39,044 bases of DNA from positions 1 to 39,044 of the forward strand of contig CAJVYU010000017.1 of NCBI GenBank assembly GCA_913009735.1, in the 5' to 3' direction. How positions within the stretch are numbered: position 1 is the stretch's first letter; every line of letters starts with the position of its first letter. This DNA is from an uncultured Fidelibacterota bacterium (lineage in GTDB: Bacteria > Fidelibacterota > Marinisomatia > Marinisomatales > TCS55). Shown in pieces: positions 9,068-15,904 of the stretch. Made by a program: the position numbers and the translations under genes. The notes under the pieces are model-generated. The model was not told the origin of the DNA and made no database searches. It saw only the letters and a program-made list of their open reading frames with translations.

Positions 9068-9232
9068 AAGTTATGTATTCCTTTAAGAAAATCAGATGCA
9101 AAATTACACATTTTGTTACGAATTATTTCCTCGATTCATCATGGTCCCGAAGTTATGAACGGCAGCACAGTCACCCCAATAAAATCAAATGCGATCAAGA
9201 ACATTTTCAACAACTTATTTTTCACCGTTGAA

Positions 9233-9742
9233 TTATTTCGATTTTTTATAAGCAAGATCAATAATTAATATAACAGCGACTAAATAAAATGACAGGTACA
9301 TCAGAACCCCGGAAACAATTGTGACGTAACTAAAAGCCGGATGAATATAACGAATACCCCAAATAGAACCAAAAGTAGTAAGAATTGCAAATAATGGCTC
9401 TATCATCAAAAATAATTTCCACCGGTCAGGGAGAATGGAATTAAAATTAAAAAGCGCACCCATAATAATAAATATGAAGGCAAATGAAATCACATGTACG
9501 TGGGTTGTTAAAAGCAAATTTTCCAAAGATTTCGGATAATTATCGGGGATTTCATATTCGCCTGCCTGCGAACCGGCAATATGCTCATATGTTTGTTCCG
9601 GACTCATATGAGTCGTTAGGTTTATATAAACAAGCCCCACACTCACACCGATGGCAAGTACGATAATAAAAATGATTAAAAACCAGCGCAGATTTTTATC
9701 TAATTCATTTAGTTTCATGTTTTTCATTTGATGGGTTATCAT
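9233..9742 (-). CDS. Four-helix membrane protein with conserved His, possibly heme-binding
   Basis: A 169 aa inner-membrane protein with four predicted helices: about residues 20-40, 78-98 (TTHVHVISFAFIFIIMGALF), 108-130 and 138-162. Between helices 1 and 2 is a polar loop of about 38 residues with HMSPEQTYEHIAGSQ. Histidines at the membrane face (THVHV and RYIHPAF) would suit heme b or metal ligation, but no named family is certain. It overlaps the end of the FMN-binding gene by 38 bases if the ATG at 9742 is used; ATGs at 9727 and 9718 are alternatives, none with a good ribosome binding site. The 165-base stretch after it (9068-9232) holds only a doubtful 21-codon hydrophobic frame (9139-9204). 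It is the third gene of the porin/FMN operon, suggesting a redox or metal-transport partner. Confidence 0.6.
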   Translation of the reverse strand: MITHQMKNMKLNELDKNLRWFLIIFIIVLAIGVSVGLVYINLTTHMSPEQTYEHIAGSQAGEYEIPDNYPKSLENLLLTTHVHVISFAFIFIIMGALFNFNSILPDRWKLFLMIEPLFAILTTFGSIWGIRYIHPAFSYVTIVSGVLMYLSFYLVAVILIIDLAYKKSK

Positions 9743-10253
9743 CTCGAATTACTGCTAATAATAATGTCAATTTTTGAATACCCTTTGTCATGGAATCCAC
9801 AGAAATTGTTGCACCGCTGATACCATCAATATCGTCATATGGCGATGTTGCATTCTTACCAAAAAATTGTTTTAACCAGGATTCTCGTCCCACTTCCCCG
9901 CCGATCGCTTCACGGTATTTAATCACTGCAGCATTTACGACTTCCCCATGATTATTGTACATTGCTATGAATGTGATAGGCATGGATTTTCCTTTCACAT
10001 TATCCAAGAGAGTGTAACCAATAATTTGATTATCTCTAGTAACCGACCAGGTATAAATAAAGTCAGAATAGAAGCGCTGCTTGGCCTTGTTCTCCACTTC
10101 TTGTTTTATGTCTTTCGGTATAATGTAACGAGAAAAAACAAAGTTTACTTCATCGCCAAACTCATGCCGTATCATGAATTCAGCTTCTTCACGAATTCCG
10201 CCAATTAAGATTGACAACAAAAAAAGAATCGAAATCGAGGTTCTTGTAATCAT
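9705..10253 (-). CDS. Exported FMN-binding domain protein (covalent flavinylation motif)
   Basis: A 182 aa protein with an N-terminal membrane anchor or signal (ISILFLLSILIGGI, residues 7-20) and an FMN-binding domain. The motif DGISGATISVDSMT (143-156) contains the SGAT signature; by analogy with NqrC/RnfG, FMN would be linked by a phosphodiester bond to Thr149 after ApbE-type flavin transfer outside the membrane. An open frame extends upstream to 10448, but that region overlaps the porin gene and lacks a signal peptide, so I start at the ATG at 10253, 28 bases after the porin stop. No apbE is in the window. It likely carries single electrons between a membrane donor and a periplasmic acceptor; the four-helix protein downstream is the obvious partner. 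Confidence 0.8.
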   Translation of the reverse strand: MITRTSISILFLLSILIGGIREEAEFMIRHEFGDEVNFVFSRYIIPKDIKQEVENKAKQRFYSDFIYTWSVTRDNQIIGYTLLDNVKGKSMPITFIAMYNNHGEVVNAAVIKYREAIGGEVGRESWLKQFFGKNATSPYDDIDGISGATISVDSMTKGIQKLTLLLAVIRDDNPSNEKHETK

Positions 10254-10281
10254 TTTTCTTATGAACAACTGACTTAGGAGA

Positions 10282-11364
10282 TTAGAAACTATAGCCAACA
10301 CCTGCGTTGATTTGAATTTCGGGGTTATTTTCATTGGAAGCGGTTGTTTTTGTTCCATATTCAATTTTGAAGGCGATCTGTGACACGGGCCAAAATGTAA
10401 TCCCATAGCGTTTAATGTCATAATCAACAGATTTGTCATCATTGCCACGGTTATATTCGGATAGTCGCACCCACGGTATCAGTTTACCTTTTAAACCAAT
10501 GAGTGATCCAACATTGTAACCAAGGTCCAAGTAATAACCGCCGCTTGTTTCATAGCCAAGAGGATTGTGTTTATATGAAATCTGTCCATATTCTAAAACA
10601 GCATAAATATTGTTAGCAGTATATTTTGCATTTACCTCCAAGAGCTGAACACCAACAGATGCTGTGTCTGCATCATTGACGATTGTGTTCCCCTTTTCAT
10701 CTTTAATTAAATACACTGAAGTCGGTGCGTTGTGCGACGTGATTGACCCTCCAACACGTAAGCCTGTTACACCGTTAAAGTATACGCTGATGTTCTTTAC
10801 CATATTATACGCAGTCGATTTATATCCTTTAACGCGCCCGCTTCGAATACCCTTACCAATTTTATCACCATTGAGATCTTCCAACAAGGCAAAGCGCCAG
10901 TTGATTCCGGCCATTTTTCCATAAACCGCGGCTCCATTACCAAACCATGTTGTAGGAATAACATATTTACTGTATTCGGGACGTTCTACACTTAAGAATA
11001 AAGGAGGCTCATGATATTCATTGATGATTCCTACCGAAGGTAGAATGACACCGGCTTGAAAGCCAAAACGCTCTGAATGATAGTTAATGAAAGCTTGTTC
11101 CAATTCCAGTTCGCCTTCTCCATCATACACGAGATTATGCTCCAGTTCCACTTCAGATTTAAATGACCATTCTTCACTAAAAGCATATCCATAATAAATG
11201 ATAAACCGGTGAAAATCTAATTTCAACGTGGGGACATTTTCACCTGATTGACTTCTATTATAATGAAGTTCACCGTAACCACCGATACTATTTCCGGGGA
11301 TAAAAAAATCATCCTGTGCTATTAATACTGTCAATAGTATTATACAAAAATATATTTTTGTCAT
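10282..11364 (-). CDS. Outer-membrane porin-like beta-barrel
   Basis: A 360 aa protein with a signal peptide (MTKIYFCIILLTVLIAQ), then alternating aromatic/polar beta strands throughout and a terminal Phe (VGYSF), as expected for a BAM-inserted barrel. Motifs such as GELHYNRS near the mature N terminus, ELEHN and EYGTK recall porins of the phosphate-selective/OprO-P-like group that are common in FCB genomes. The substrate cannot be read from sequence. It is the first gene of the operon with the FMN-binding protein and the four-helix protein. A Fur-like palindrome lies 44-64 bases upstream of its start, so an iron-related cargo is reasonable. GAAGAGA just before the ATG provides a weak ribosome binding site. 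Confidence 0.75.
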   Translation of the reverse strand: MTKIYFCIILLTVLIAQDDFFIPGNSIGGYGELHYNRSQSGENVPTLKLDFHRFIIYYGYAFSEEWSFKSEVELEHNLVYDGEGELELEQAFINYHSERFGFQAGVILPSVGIINEYHEPPLFLSVERPEYSKYVIPTTWFGNGAAVYGKMAGINWRFALLEDLNGDKIGKGIRSGRVKGYKSTAYNMVKNISVYFNGVTGLRVGGSITSHNAPTSVYLIKDEKGNTIVNDADTASVGVQLLEVNAKYTANNIYAVLEYGQISYKHNPLGYETSGGYYLDLGYNVGSLIGLKGKLIPWVRLSEYNRGNDDKSVDYDIKRYGITFWPVSQIAFKIEYGTKTTASNENNPEIQINAGVGYSF

Positions 11365-11407
11365 TGTCTCTTCAAAATTTGTTGAAAAATGTTATTGAAT
11401 TAATTCT

Positions 11408-11428
11408 TATTGAGAATTAGTCTCAATA
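11408..11428 (-). promoter_or_regulatory. Fur-box-like palindrome upstream of the porin/FMN operon
   Basis: Perfect inverted repeat TATTGAGA-N5-TCTCAATA. The inner 15 bases (11411-11425) match the 7-1-7 Fur consensus TGATAAT-N-ATTATCA at 11 of 14 positions. They resemble the common TGAGAAT-N-ATTCTCA variant even more closely. It lies between the divergent porin operon (-) and the TetR operon (+), closer to the porin. No fur gene is in the window, so assignment to Fur rather than another Fur-superfamily member is an inference. Confidence 0.6.
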
Positions 11429-11507
11429 TCATATTAAATGAAATAATTGTCATGATGCAAACACTTTTTACGATTTGATTAGGAAAAAACACGATAGTAT
11501 CATAAAA

Positions 11508-11527
11508 TAAACTGACCAGTCGGTTTA
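11508..11527 (+). promoter_or_regulatory. TetR operator, auto-regulatory site of the beta-oxidation operon
   Basis: 20-bp imperfect palindrome: half-sites TAAACTGACC and TAAACCGACT (second read on the other strand), identical at 8 of 10 positions. It ends four bases before the ATG of the TetR gene at 11532, where a bound repressor would block transcription or translation of the whole operon. The GAC-N2-GTC core with flanking AAAC/GTTT is typical of TetR-family operators. Confidence 0.7.
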
Positions 11528-11531
11528 GATT

Positions 11532-12128
11532 ATGAATGAATCACTCCAAATTCAGCGTAAAGAACAGATTTTAGACGCAGCACTTAAAGTTCTTGTTCAA
11601 AACGGGTACGAACAATCCCGTATGGATGATGTGGTCAAATCATCCAAATTGAGTAAAGGTGCAATCTATTGGTATTACAAATCCAAAAAGGAAATGTATT
11701 TAGATCTGGTCAATTTCTGGGTACTTCACTATAGCGTTACCCTAAATTATATCGTAGAAGAAGGCGCACTTCCATCCAGCCAGTTGAAAGACCTGTTTCA
11801 GTATTTTATTGATCAATCTGAATCAGATCCACAACCATTTATAGCTTTAACGGAGTTTTGGTCCATGGCGCAAAAGGATGAAGACTTCAGAAAAAAACTG
11901 CAAAAAGTATATACTAATTTCCTGGAATTAATTGAAGGTATTATCGAACGTGGTGTCAAATCCGGCGAATTCAAAAAACTGGATGTTCGTATAACAGCCC
12001 TATCCATTATGGTCAATATTGAGTCGATTAACTGGTTTACCCTGTTCGAAATCCATGGTGTTAGCGCCAGAGAATACATGCAAACCATTACTGATTTCAT
12101 ACTAGCTGGAATTATGAAAAAACATTAG
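11532..12128 (+). CDS. TetR/AcrR-family regulator of the beta-oxidation operon
   Basis: A 198 aa protein with a TetR helix-turn-helix at residues about 10-56 (ILDAALKVLVQNGYEQSRMDDVVKSSKLSKGAIYWYYKSKKEMYLDLV) and an all-helical C-terminal ligand-binding and dimerisation domain. It is the first gene of the operon: the acyl-CoA dehydrogenase starts 11 bases after its stop. By analogy with TetR-type fatty-acid regulators (Bacillus FadR, Pseudomonas PsrA), the inducer is probably a long-chain acyl-CoA or fatty acid. The operator-like palindrome directly before the start codon suggests autorepression. No Shine-Dalgarno sequence is visible because the operator occupies its place. Confidence 0.85.
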   Translation: MNESLQIQRKEQILDAALKVLVQNGYEQSRMDDVVKSSKLSKGAIYWYYKSKKEMYLDLVNFWVLHYSVTLNYIVEEGALPSSQLKDLFQYFIDQSESDPQPFIALTEFWSMAQKDEDFRKKLQKVYTNFLELIEGIIERGVKSGEFKKLDVRITALSIMVNIESINWFTLFEIHGVSAREYMQTITDFILAGIMKKH

Positions 12129-12139
12129 GAGAGAATCAC

Positions 12140-13921
12140 ATGGAAAACATAAAAACAAACTACCTGACAGGAGGCAGTTTCCTGGTTGAACCTATCAGCG
12201 AGGCAACCGTTTTTTCCAGGGAAGATTTTACTGAAGAACACCGTGAGATCTATCACATGGTAAAAGAATTCGATAAAGAACGTATCTTTGCACAAAAAGA
12301 AGAAATCGAAAAATTCAATAAGGATCTTTCACTCTCCTTAATCAGGGAAATGGGAGAGCTGGGACTCCTCGGAATTGACATTCCGGAAAAATACGGTGGA
12401 ATGGAACTCGACAAAGTAACGACAGCGATTGTTGCCGAAGCATTGATACACAGCCCATCTTTTTCAACAGTTTGGGCTGTTCAAACGGGAATCGGTTCTT
12501 TGCCCATTGTTTGGTTTGGTACACCTGAACAGAAAGAAAAATATCTCCCAAAAATAGTTACGGGTGAAATCCTTTGCGCTTATGGATTAACGGAACCATC
12601 CGCCGGTTCTGATGCTCTTGCAGGTAAAACGACTGCTATTCTATCTGAAGACGGGAAGCACTATATACTCAATGGTGAAAAGATATTTATTACCAATGCC
12701 GGCTGGGCGGATGTATTTATTGTCTTTGCTCAAGTGGATGGTAACAAGTTCAGCGCATTTATCGTTGACAGGGATTCCGAAGGCTTCAGTATTGGCGCAG
12801 AGGAAAAGAAAATGGGAATGAAAGGTTCCTCTACTACACCCCTCATTTTCCAAGATGCAAAAGTACCCGTGGAAAATCTTTTGTATAAAATAGGAAAAGG
12901 AGCCGCCATTGCGTTTAATGTACTAAATATTGGCAGGTTCAAACTGGGTGCGGCCGGAGTCGGGGGTTCCAAAACCGCCATTGAAGCTGCAGCACAGTAT
13001 GCAAAAGAACGACGGGCTTTTGGAAAACCCATAGCTCAATTTGACGCCATCATCAAAAAGATTGCTGATATGACCGTGCGTACCTTTGCCGCTGACAGCA
13101 TGCTATACCGGACAATTGGACTGCTTCAAAATGAAATTGATCAATTGGATAAATCAGATCCTGATTATTATATCAATATAGGAGAAGCCATGGAACAGTT
13201 TGCCATTGAAACATCCATGGCTAAAGTGTTTGGCAGTGAAACCAGCCATTTTGTAATCAATGAAGGATTGCAAATATTTGGCGGATATGGATACCTGGAA
13301 GATTTCCCATTAGCTTCGGCATACCGTGATGACCGGATCAATCAAATTTGGGAAGGAACGAATGAGATAAACCGACAGATCATTACCGGTTTTATGATGA
13401 AAAAAGCACTCATGGAGGAATTGCCAATTCGCGAGTCAATCAGCGCCATCGATCATTTCATGTCTAACGGTAAGATAGAAAACAACGAAGGTCTATTGGC
13501 AAATGAATGCGAAACCATTGAAACCGGAAAACGTCTCGCTCTGTATATCTTCAATGAAGCATTAAATAGATTCGGCCAGGATTTGAAACATGAACAGCAA
13601 ATCACAGAAATGCTGGCCGATGTTTTCATAGATTTATATACAGCAGAAAGCACTGTGGTACGAGCTCAAAAGATATTGGAAAATGACAATCATGATAAAA
13701 CCGTTTGCAGTATTGCAAAAATCTATACTGCCGAAATGGTTTTACGTTTGTTAAATATATCCCTTACTGCATTGAATGGAATTTTTAGCGGTCATACAAC
13801 ATATGAAGTGATTGATCAATTGCGCCAATTCCAGGCACGGATGATGACGCAAACGGATATTATTAATCTGAAACGAAATGTAGCTCGATATATTTATTAT
13901 CATAAAGAATACCCATTTTAG
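12140..13921 (+). CDS. fadE: Acyl-CoA dehydrogenase (FadE type)
   Basis: A 593 aa FAD enzyme introducing the trans-2 double bond into acyl-CoA. It has the N-terminal helical, beta-barrel and C-terminal helical domains of the family. Diagnostic motifs are AYGLTEPSAGSDA (147-159, flavin/substrate), FGKPIAQFDAI (294-304) and GGYGYLEDFP (381-390). The catalytic-base loop is IWEGTNEIN (403-411), with Glu405 the likely base. The protein is ~200 residues longer than short/medium-chain dehydrogenases; the extra C-terminal helical domain resembles VLCAD/ACAD9 and Bacillus FadE, which act on long chains at the membrane. A strong AGGAGAG ribosome binding site precedes the ATG. It sits between the TetR gene and thiolase. 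Electron acceptor genes (etfAB) are not in the window. Confidence 0.9.
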   Translation: MENIKTNYLTGGSFLVEPISEATVFSREDFTEEHREIYHMVKEFDKERIFAQKEEIEKFNKDLSLSLIREMGELGLLGIDIPEKYGGMELDKVTTAIVAEALIHSPSFSTVWAVQTGIGSLPIVWFGTPEQKEKYLPKIVTGEILCAYGLTEPSAGSDALAGKTTAILSEDGKHYILNGEKIFITNAGWADVFIVFAQVDGNKFSAFIVDRDSEGFSIGAEEKKMGMKGSSTTPLIFQDAKVPVENLLYKIGKGAAIAFNVLNIGRFKLGAAGVGGSKTAIEAAAQYAKERRAFGKPIAQFDAIIKKIADMTVRTFAADSMLYRTIGLLQNEIDQLDKSDPDYYINIGEAMEQFAIETSMAKVFGSETSHFVINEGLQIFGGYGYLEDFPLASAYRDDRINQIWEGTNEINRQIITGFMMKKALMEELPIRESISAIDHFMSNGKIENNEGLLANECETIETGKRLALYIFNEALNRFGQDLKHEQQITEMLADVFIDLYTAESTVVRAQKILENDNHDKTVCSIAKIYTAEMVLRLLNISLTALNGIFSGHTTYEVIDQLRQFQARMMTQTDIINLKRNVARYIYYHKEYPF

Positions 13922-13931
13922 GAGTTAAGAA

Positions 13932-15062
13932 ATGCAAAATAAATCAGTCATTATTGATGCAGTCAGATCGCCTATCGGAATTAAAAATGGTCAATTAGTT
14001 GGCATTCGTCCCGATGATCTTGCCGCTCAAGTTATAAAAGGACTATTAGCCCGGAATGAAAATGTAAAACCGGAAGATGTGGAAGATGTTGTCGTAGGAT
14101 GTGCTTTCCCAGAGGGACCGCAAGGAATGATTATCGGACGATCAGTGGCTATCCTGGCCGGAATACCGAAAGAGTCCGGAGGTAAAGTGGTGAATCGTTT
14201 CTGCGGTTCTGCAATGGATGCTCTCCACCAATTGAGCACTGCCATCGAGTGCGGCGATATTGATGTAGGGATCGCTGCCGGTGTTGAAGATATGTTTTCA
14301 GTTCCCATGGGTGGATTTGCACCTGATTTTCATCCGGAACTTGCTGAACAGGAATTCTATATTGGCATGGGTGAAACTGCTGAAAATCTGGCGAACGATG
14401 GAAATATTTCCCGGGAGGACCAGGATGCGTTTTCTATTGCTTCCCATGAAAAAACATTAAAAGCATATGCAGAGGGCAAATATGATAATGAGCTAATTCC
14501 TATAGATGTCTATGGAGAAGTTACTGTTGATAAAGATGAGGGGCCTCGCGAACCGGATGTGGAGAAGATTAAAAGTTTAAAGCCGGCATTTGTTGAGGGT
14601 GGAACCGTAACCGCTGCCACCAGTAGTCCAATATCCATCGGCGCATCGGCTGTTTTGATTACCAGCGACTCCTATGCTGAAAAAATGGGATTAACGCCCA
14701 GAGCAGAAATTGTCTCTCGAGCTATTGCCGGAGTCGATTGGACACGAATGGGTGCCGGTCCCTTGCCTGCTACAAAAAAAGCTCTGCAAAAAGCCGGGAT
14801 GACCATGGACGATATTGAGACAATCGAATTAAACGAAGCGTTTGCTGCTCAATCTTTGTATGTCATTCGTGAAGGCGGCTGGGATATGGATAAAATCAAC
14901 CTGAATGGTGGAGCCATTGCATTGGGGCACCCTTTGGGTTGTTCCGGTACTCGTATTATTTGCACATTGATTAACGTTATGGAACAACAGGATACCCATG
15001 TTGGTTTAGCTACTATGTGCATTGGCAGCGGTCAAGGTATATCCACAATCATCAAACGATAA
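13932..15062 (+). CDS. fadA: 3-ketoacyl-CoA thiolase / acetyl-CoA acyltransferase
   Basis: A 376 aa thiolase. The catalytic residues are visible: nucleophile Cys91 in NRFCGSAM, His333 in GHPLG, and Cys363 in CIGSGQG. The loop domain is shorter than in the typical ~390 aa enzyme. It cleaves 3-ketoacyl-CoA with CoA to give acetyl-CoA and a shortened acyl-CoA; in this operon a degradative role is far more likely than acetoacetyl-CoA synthesis. A GGAG ribosome binding site precedes the ATG, 10 bases after the dehydrogenase stop. Confidence 0.9.
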   Translation: MQNKSVIIDAVRSPIGIKNGQLVGIRPDDLAAQVIKGLLARNENVKPEDVEDVVVGCAFPEGPQGMIIGRSVAILAGIPKESGGKVVNRFCGSAMDALHQLSTAIECGDIDVGIAAGVEDMFSVPMGGFAPDFHPELAEQEFYIGMGETAENLANDGNISREDQDAFSIASHEKTLKAYAEGKYDNELIPIDVYGEVTVDKDEGPREPDVEKIKSLKPAFVEGGTVTAATSSPISIGASAVLITSDSYAEKMGLTPRAEIVSRAIAGVDWTRMGAGPLPATKKALQKAGMTMDDIETIELNEAFAAQSLYVIREGGWDMDKINLNGGAIALGHPLGCSGTRIICTLINVMEQQDTHVGLATMCIGSGQGISTIIKR

Positions 15063-15069
15063 TAGCTGA

Positions 15070-15723
15070 ATGAGTAAGTGCTTAAAAGACCCTATGAGCG
15101 GATTGACTCACGTCATTGGTGCCATACTATCTGTTGTGGCATTGATTCTGCTGATTTTCAAAGCTGTTAATCCTGTGGATCCATGGAAGATTGTATCCTT
15201 TTCAATTTTTGGTACCGGATTGTTTTTGCTTTACACAGCGAGTACTCTGTATCATTGGATTCCTGTTTCCGGCCGGGCAGAATCCATCCTAAAGCGTCTT
15301 GATCATATGATGATTTATGTATTAATCGCTGCCACGTATACACCCATCTGCCTGATTCCATTAAGAGGTCCTTGGGGCTGGAGTCTATTCGGTGTGATTT
15401 GGGGATTAGCTGTTTTTGGAATCCTCTGGAAATTATTTCAGCTCAAATTCCCTGACTGGTTTTCAACCGTATATTATATATTTATGGGATGGTTGTCCAT
15501 CATTGCGATTTGGCCACTTATCACATCCCTCCAGACTGGTGCACTCATTTGGTTGCTCATCGGTGGAATTTTTTATTCCGGTGGAGTCATTTTTTACGCA
15601 ATGGATCGGCATCAATCACCTCGTAAGGGATTTGGGTATCATGAAATTTGGCATGTGATGGTTTTGGCAGGTAGTTTTAGCCATTTCTGGGTCATGTATA
15701 AATACCTAGCGCAATTCACTTAA
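15070..15723 (+). CDS. TrhA/hemolysin III family (PAQR superfamily) membrane protein
   Basis: A 217 aa integral membrane protein with seven predicted helices and the PAQR metal-site pattern: Ser-x3-His in ASTLYHW (about 58-64), Asp in LKRLDHM, and His-x3-His in HEIWHVMVLAGSFSHF near the C terminus. Bacterial relatives (TrhA, formerly YqfA/hemolysin III) affect membrane energetics and the unsaturated fatty-acid response; true haemolysis is not implied. It starts seven bases after the thiolase stop, so it is cotranscribed with beta-oxidation genes. Placement inside a fatty-acid operon agrees with a role in lipid hydrolysis or membrane-lipid homeostasis, which is inferred. Confidence 0.85.
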   Translation: MSKCLKDPMSGLTHVIGAILSVVALILLIFKAVNPVDPWKIVSFSIFGTGLFLLYTASTLYHWIPVSGRAESILKRLDHMMIYVLIAATYTPICLIPLRGPWGWSLFGVIWGLAVFGILWKLFQLKFPDWFSTVYYIFMGWLSIIAIWPLITSLQTGALIWLLIGGIFYSGGVIFYAMDRHQSPRKGFGYHEIWHVMVLAGSFSHFWVMYKYLAQFT

Positions 15724-15904
15724 CCTGGAGAATTGAAAAAGAATTACCTAATACAAAAGAAAATAATAGGGCATAAAACGAAATACGTAATTATTTAAGA
15801 AATGTAATTAAATAGTGGTTTTTACGTTTTAAATATTTACGATTAATGATAATTATTATGTCTTATGAAAAAAAATTTTACACAAAATATAAATAGAGGT
15901 TCAT

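Noticed and set aside
9139..9204. 21-codon hydrophobic frame (MFLIAFDFIGVTVLPF...) after the four-helix protein gene
   Set aside because: No ribosome binding site and too short to judge without conservation data.
8786..9268. 160-codon plus-strand frame opposite the DUF438 gene
   Set aside because: Shadow of the strongly supported minus-strand gene; the part beyond it shows no domain.
10254..10448. N-terminal extension of the FMN-binding protein
   Set aside because: It overlaps the 3' end of the porin gene, and the signal/anchor sequence begins only at the ATG at 10253.
15724..15904. Second TetR operator before fadN
   Set aside because: The AT-rich gap was read on both strands; no copy of the TAAAC-GAC-GTC-GTTTA palindrome is present.
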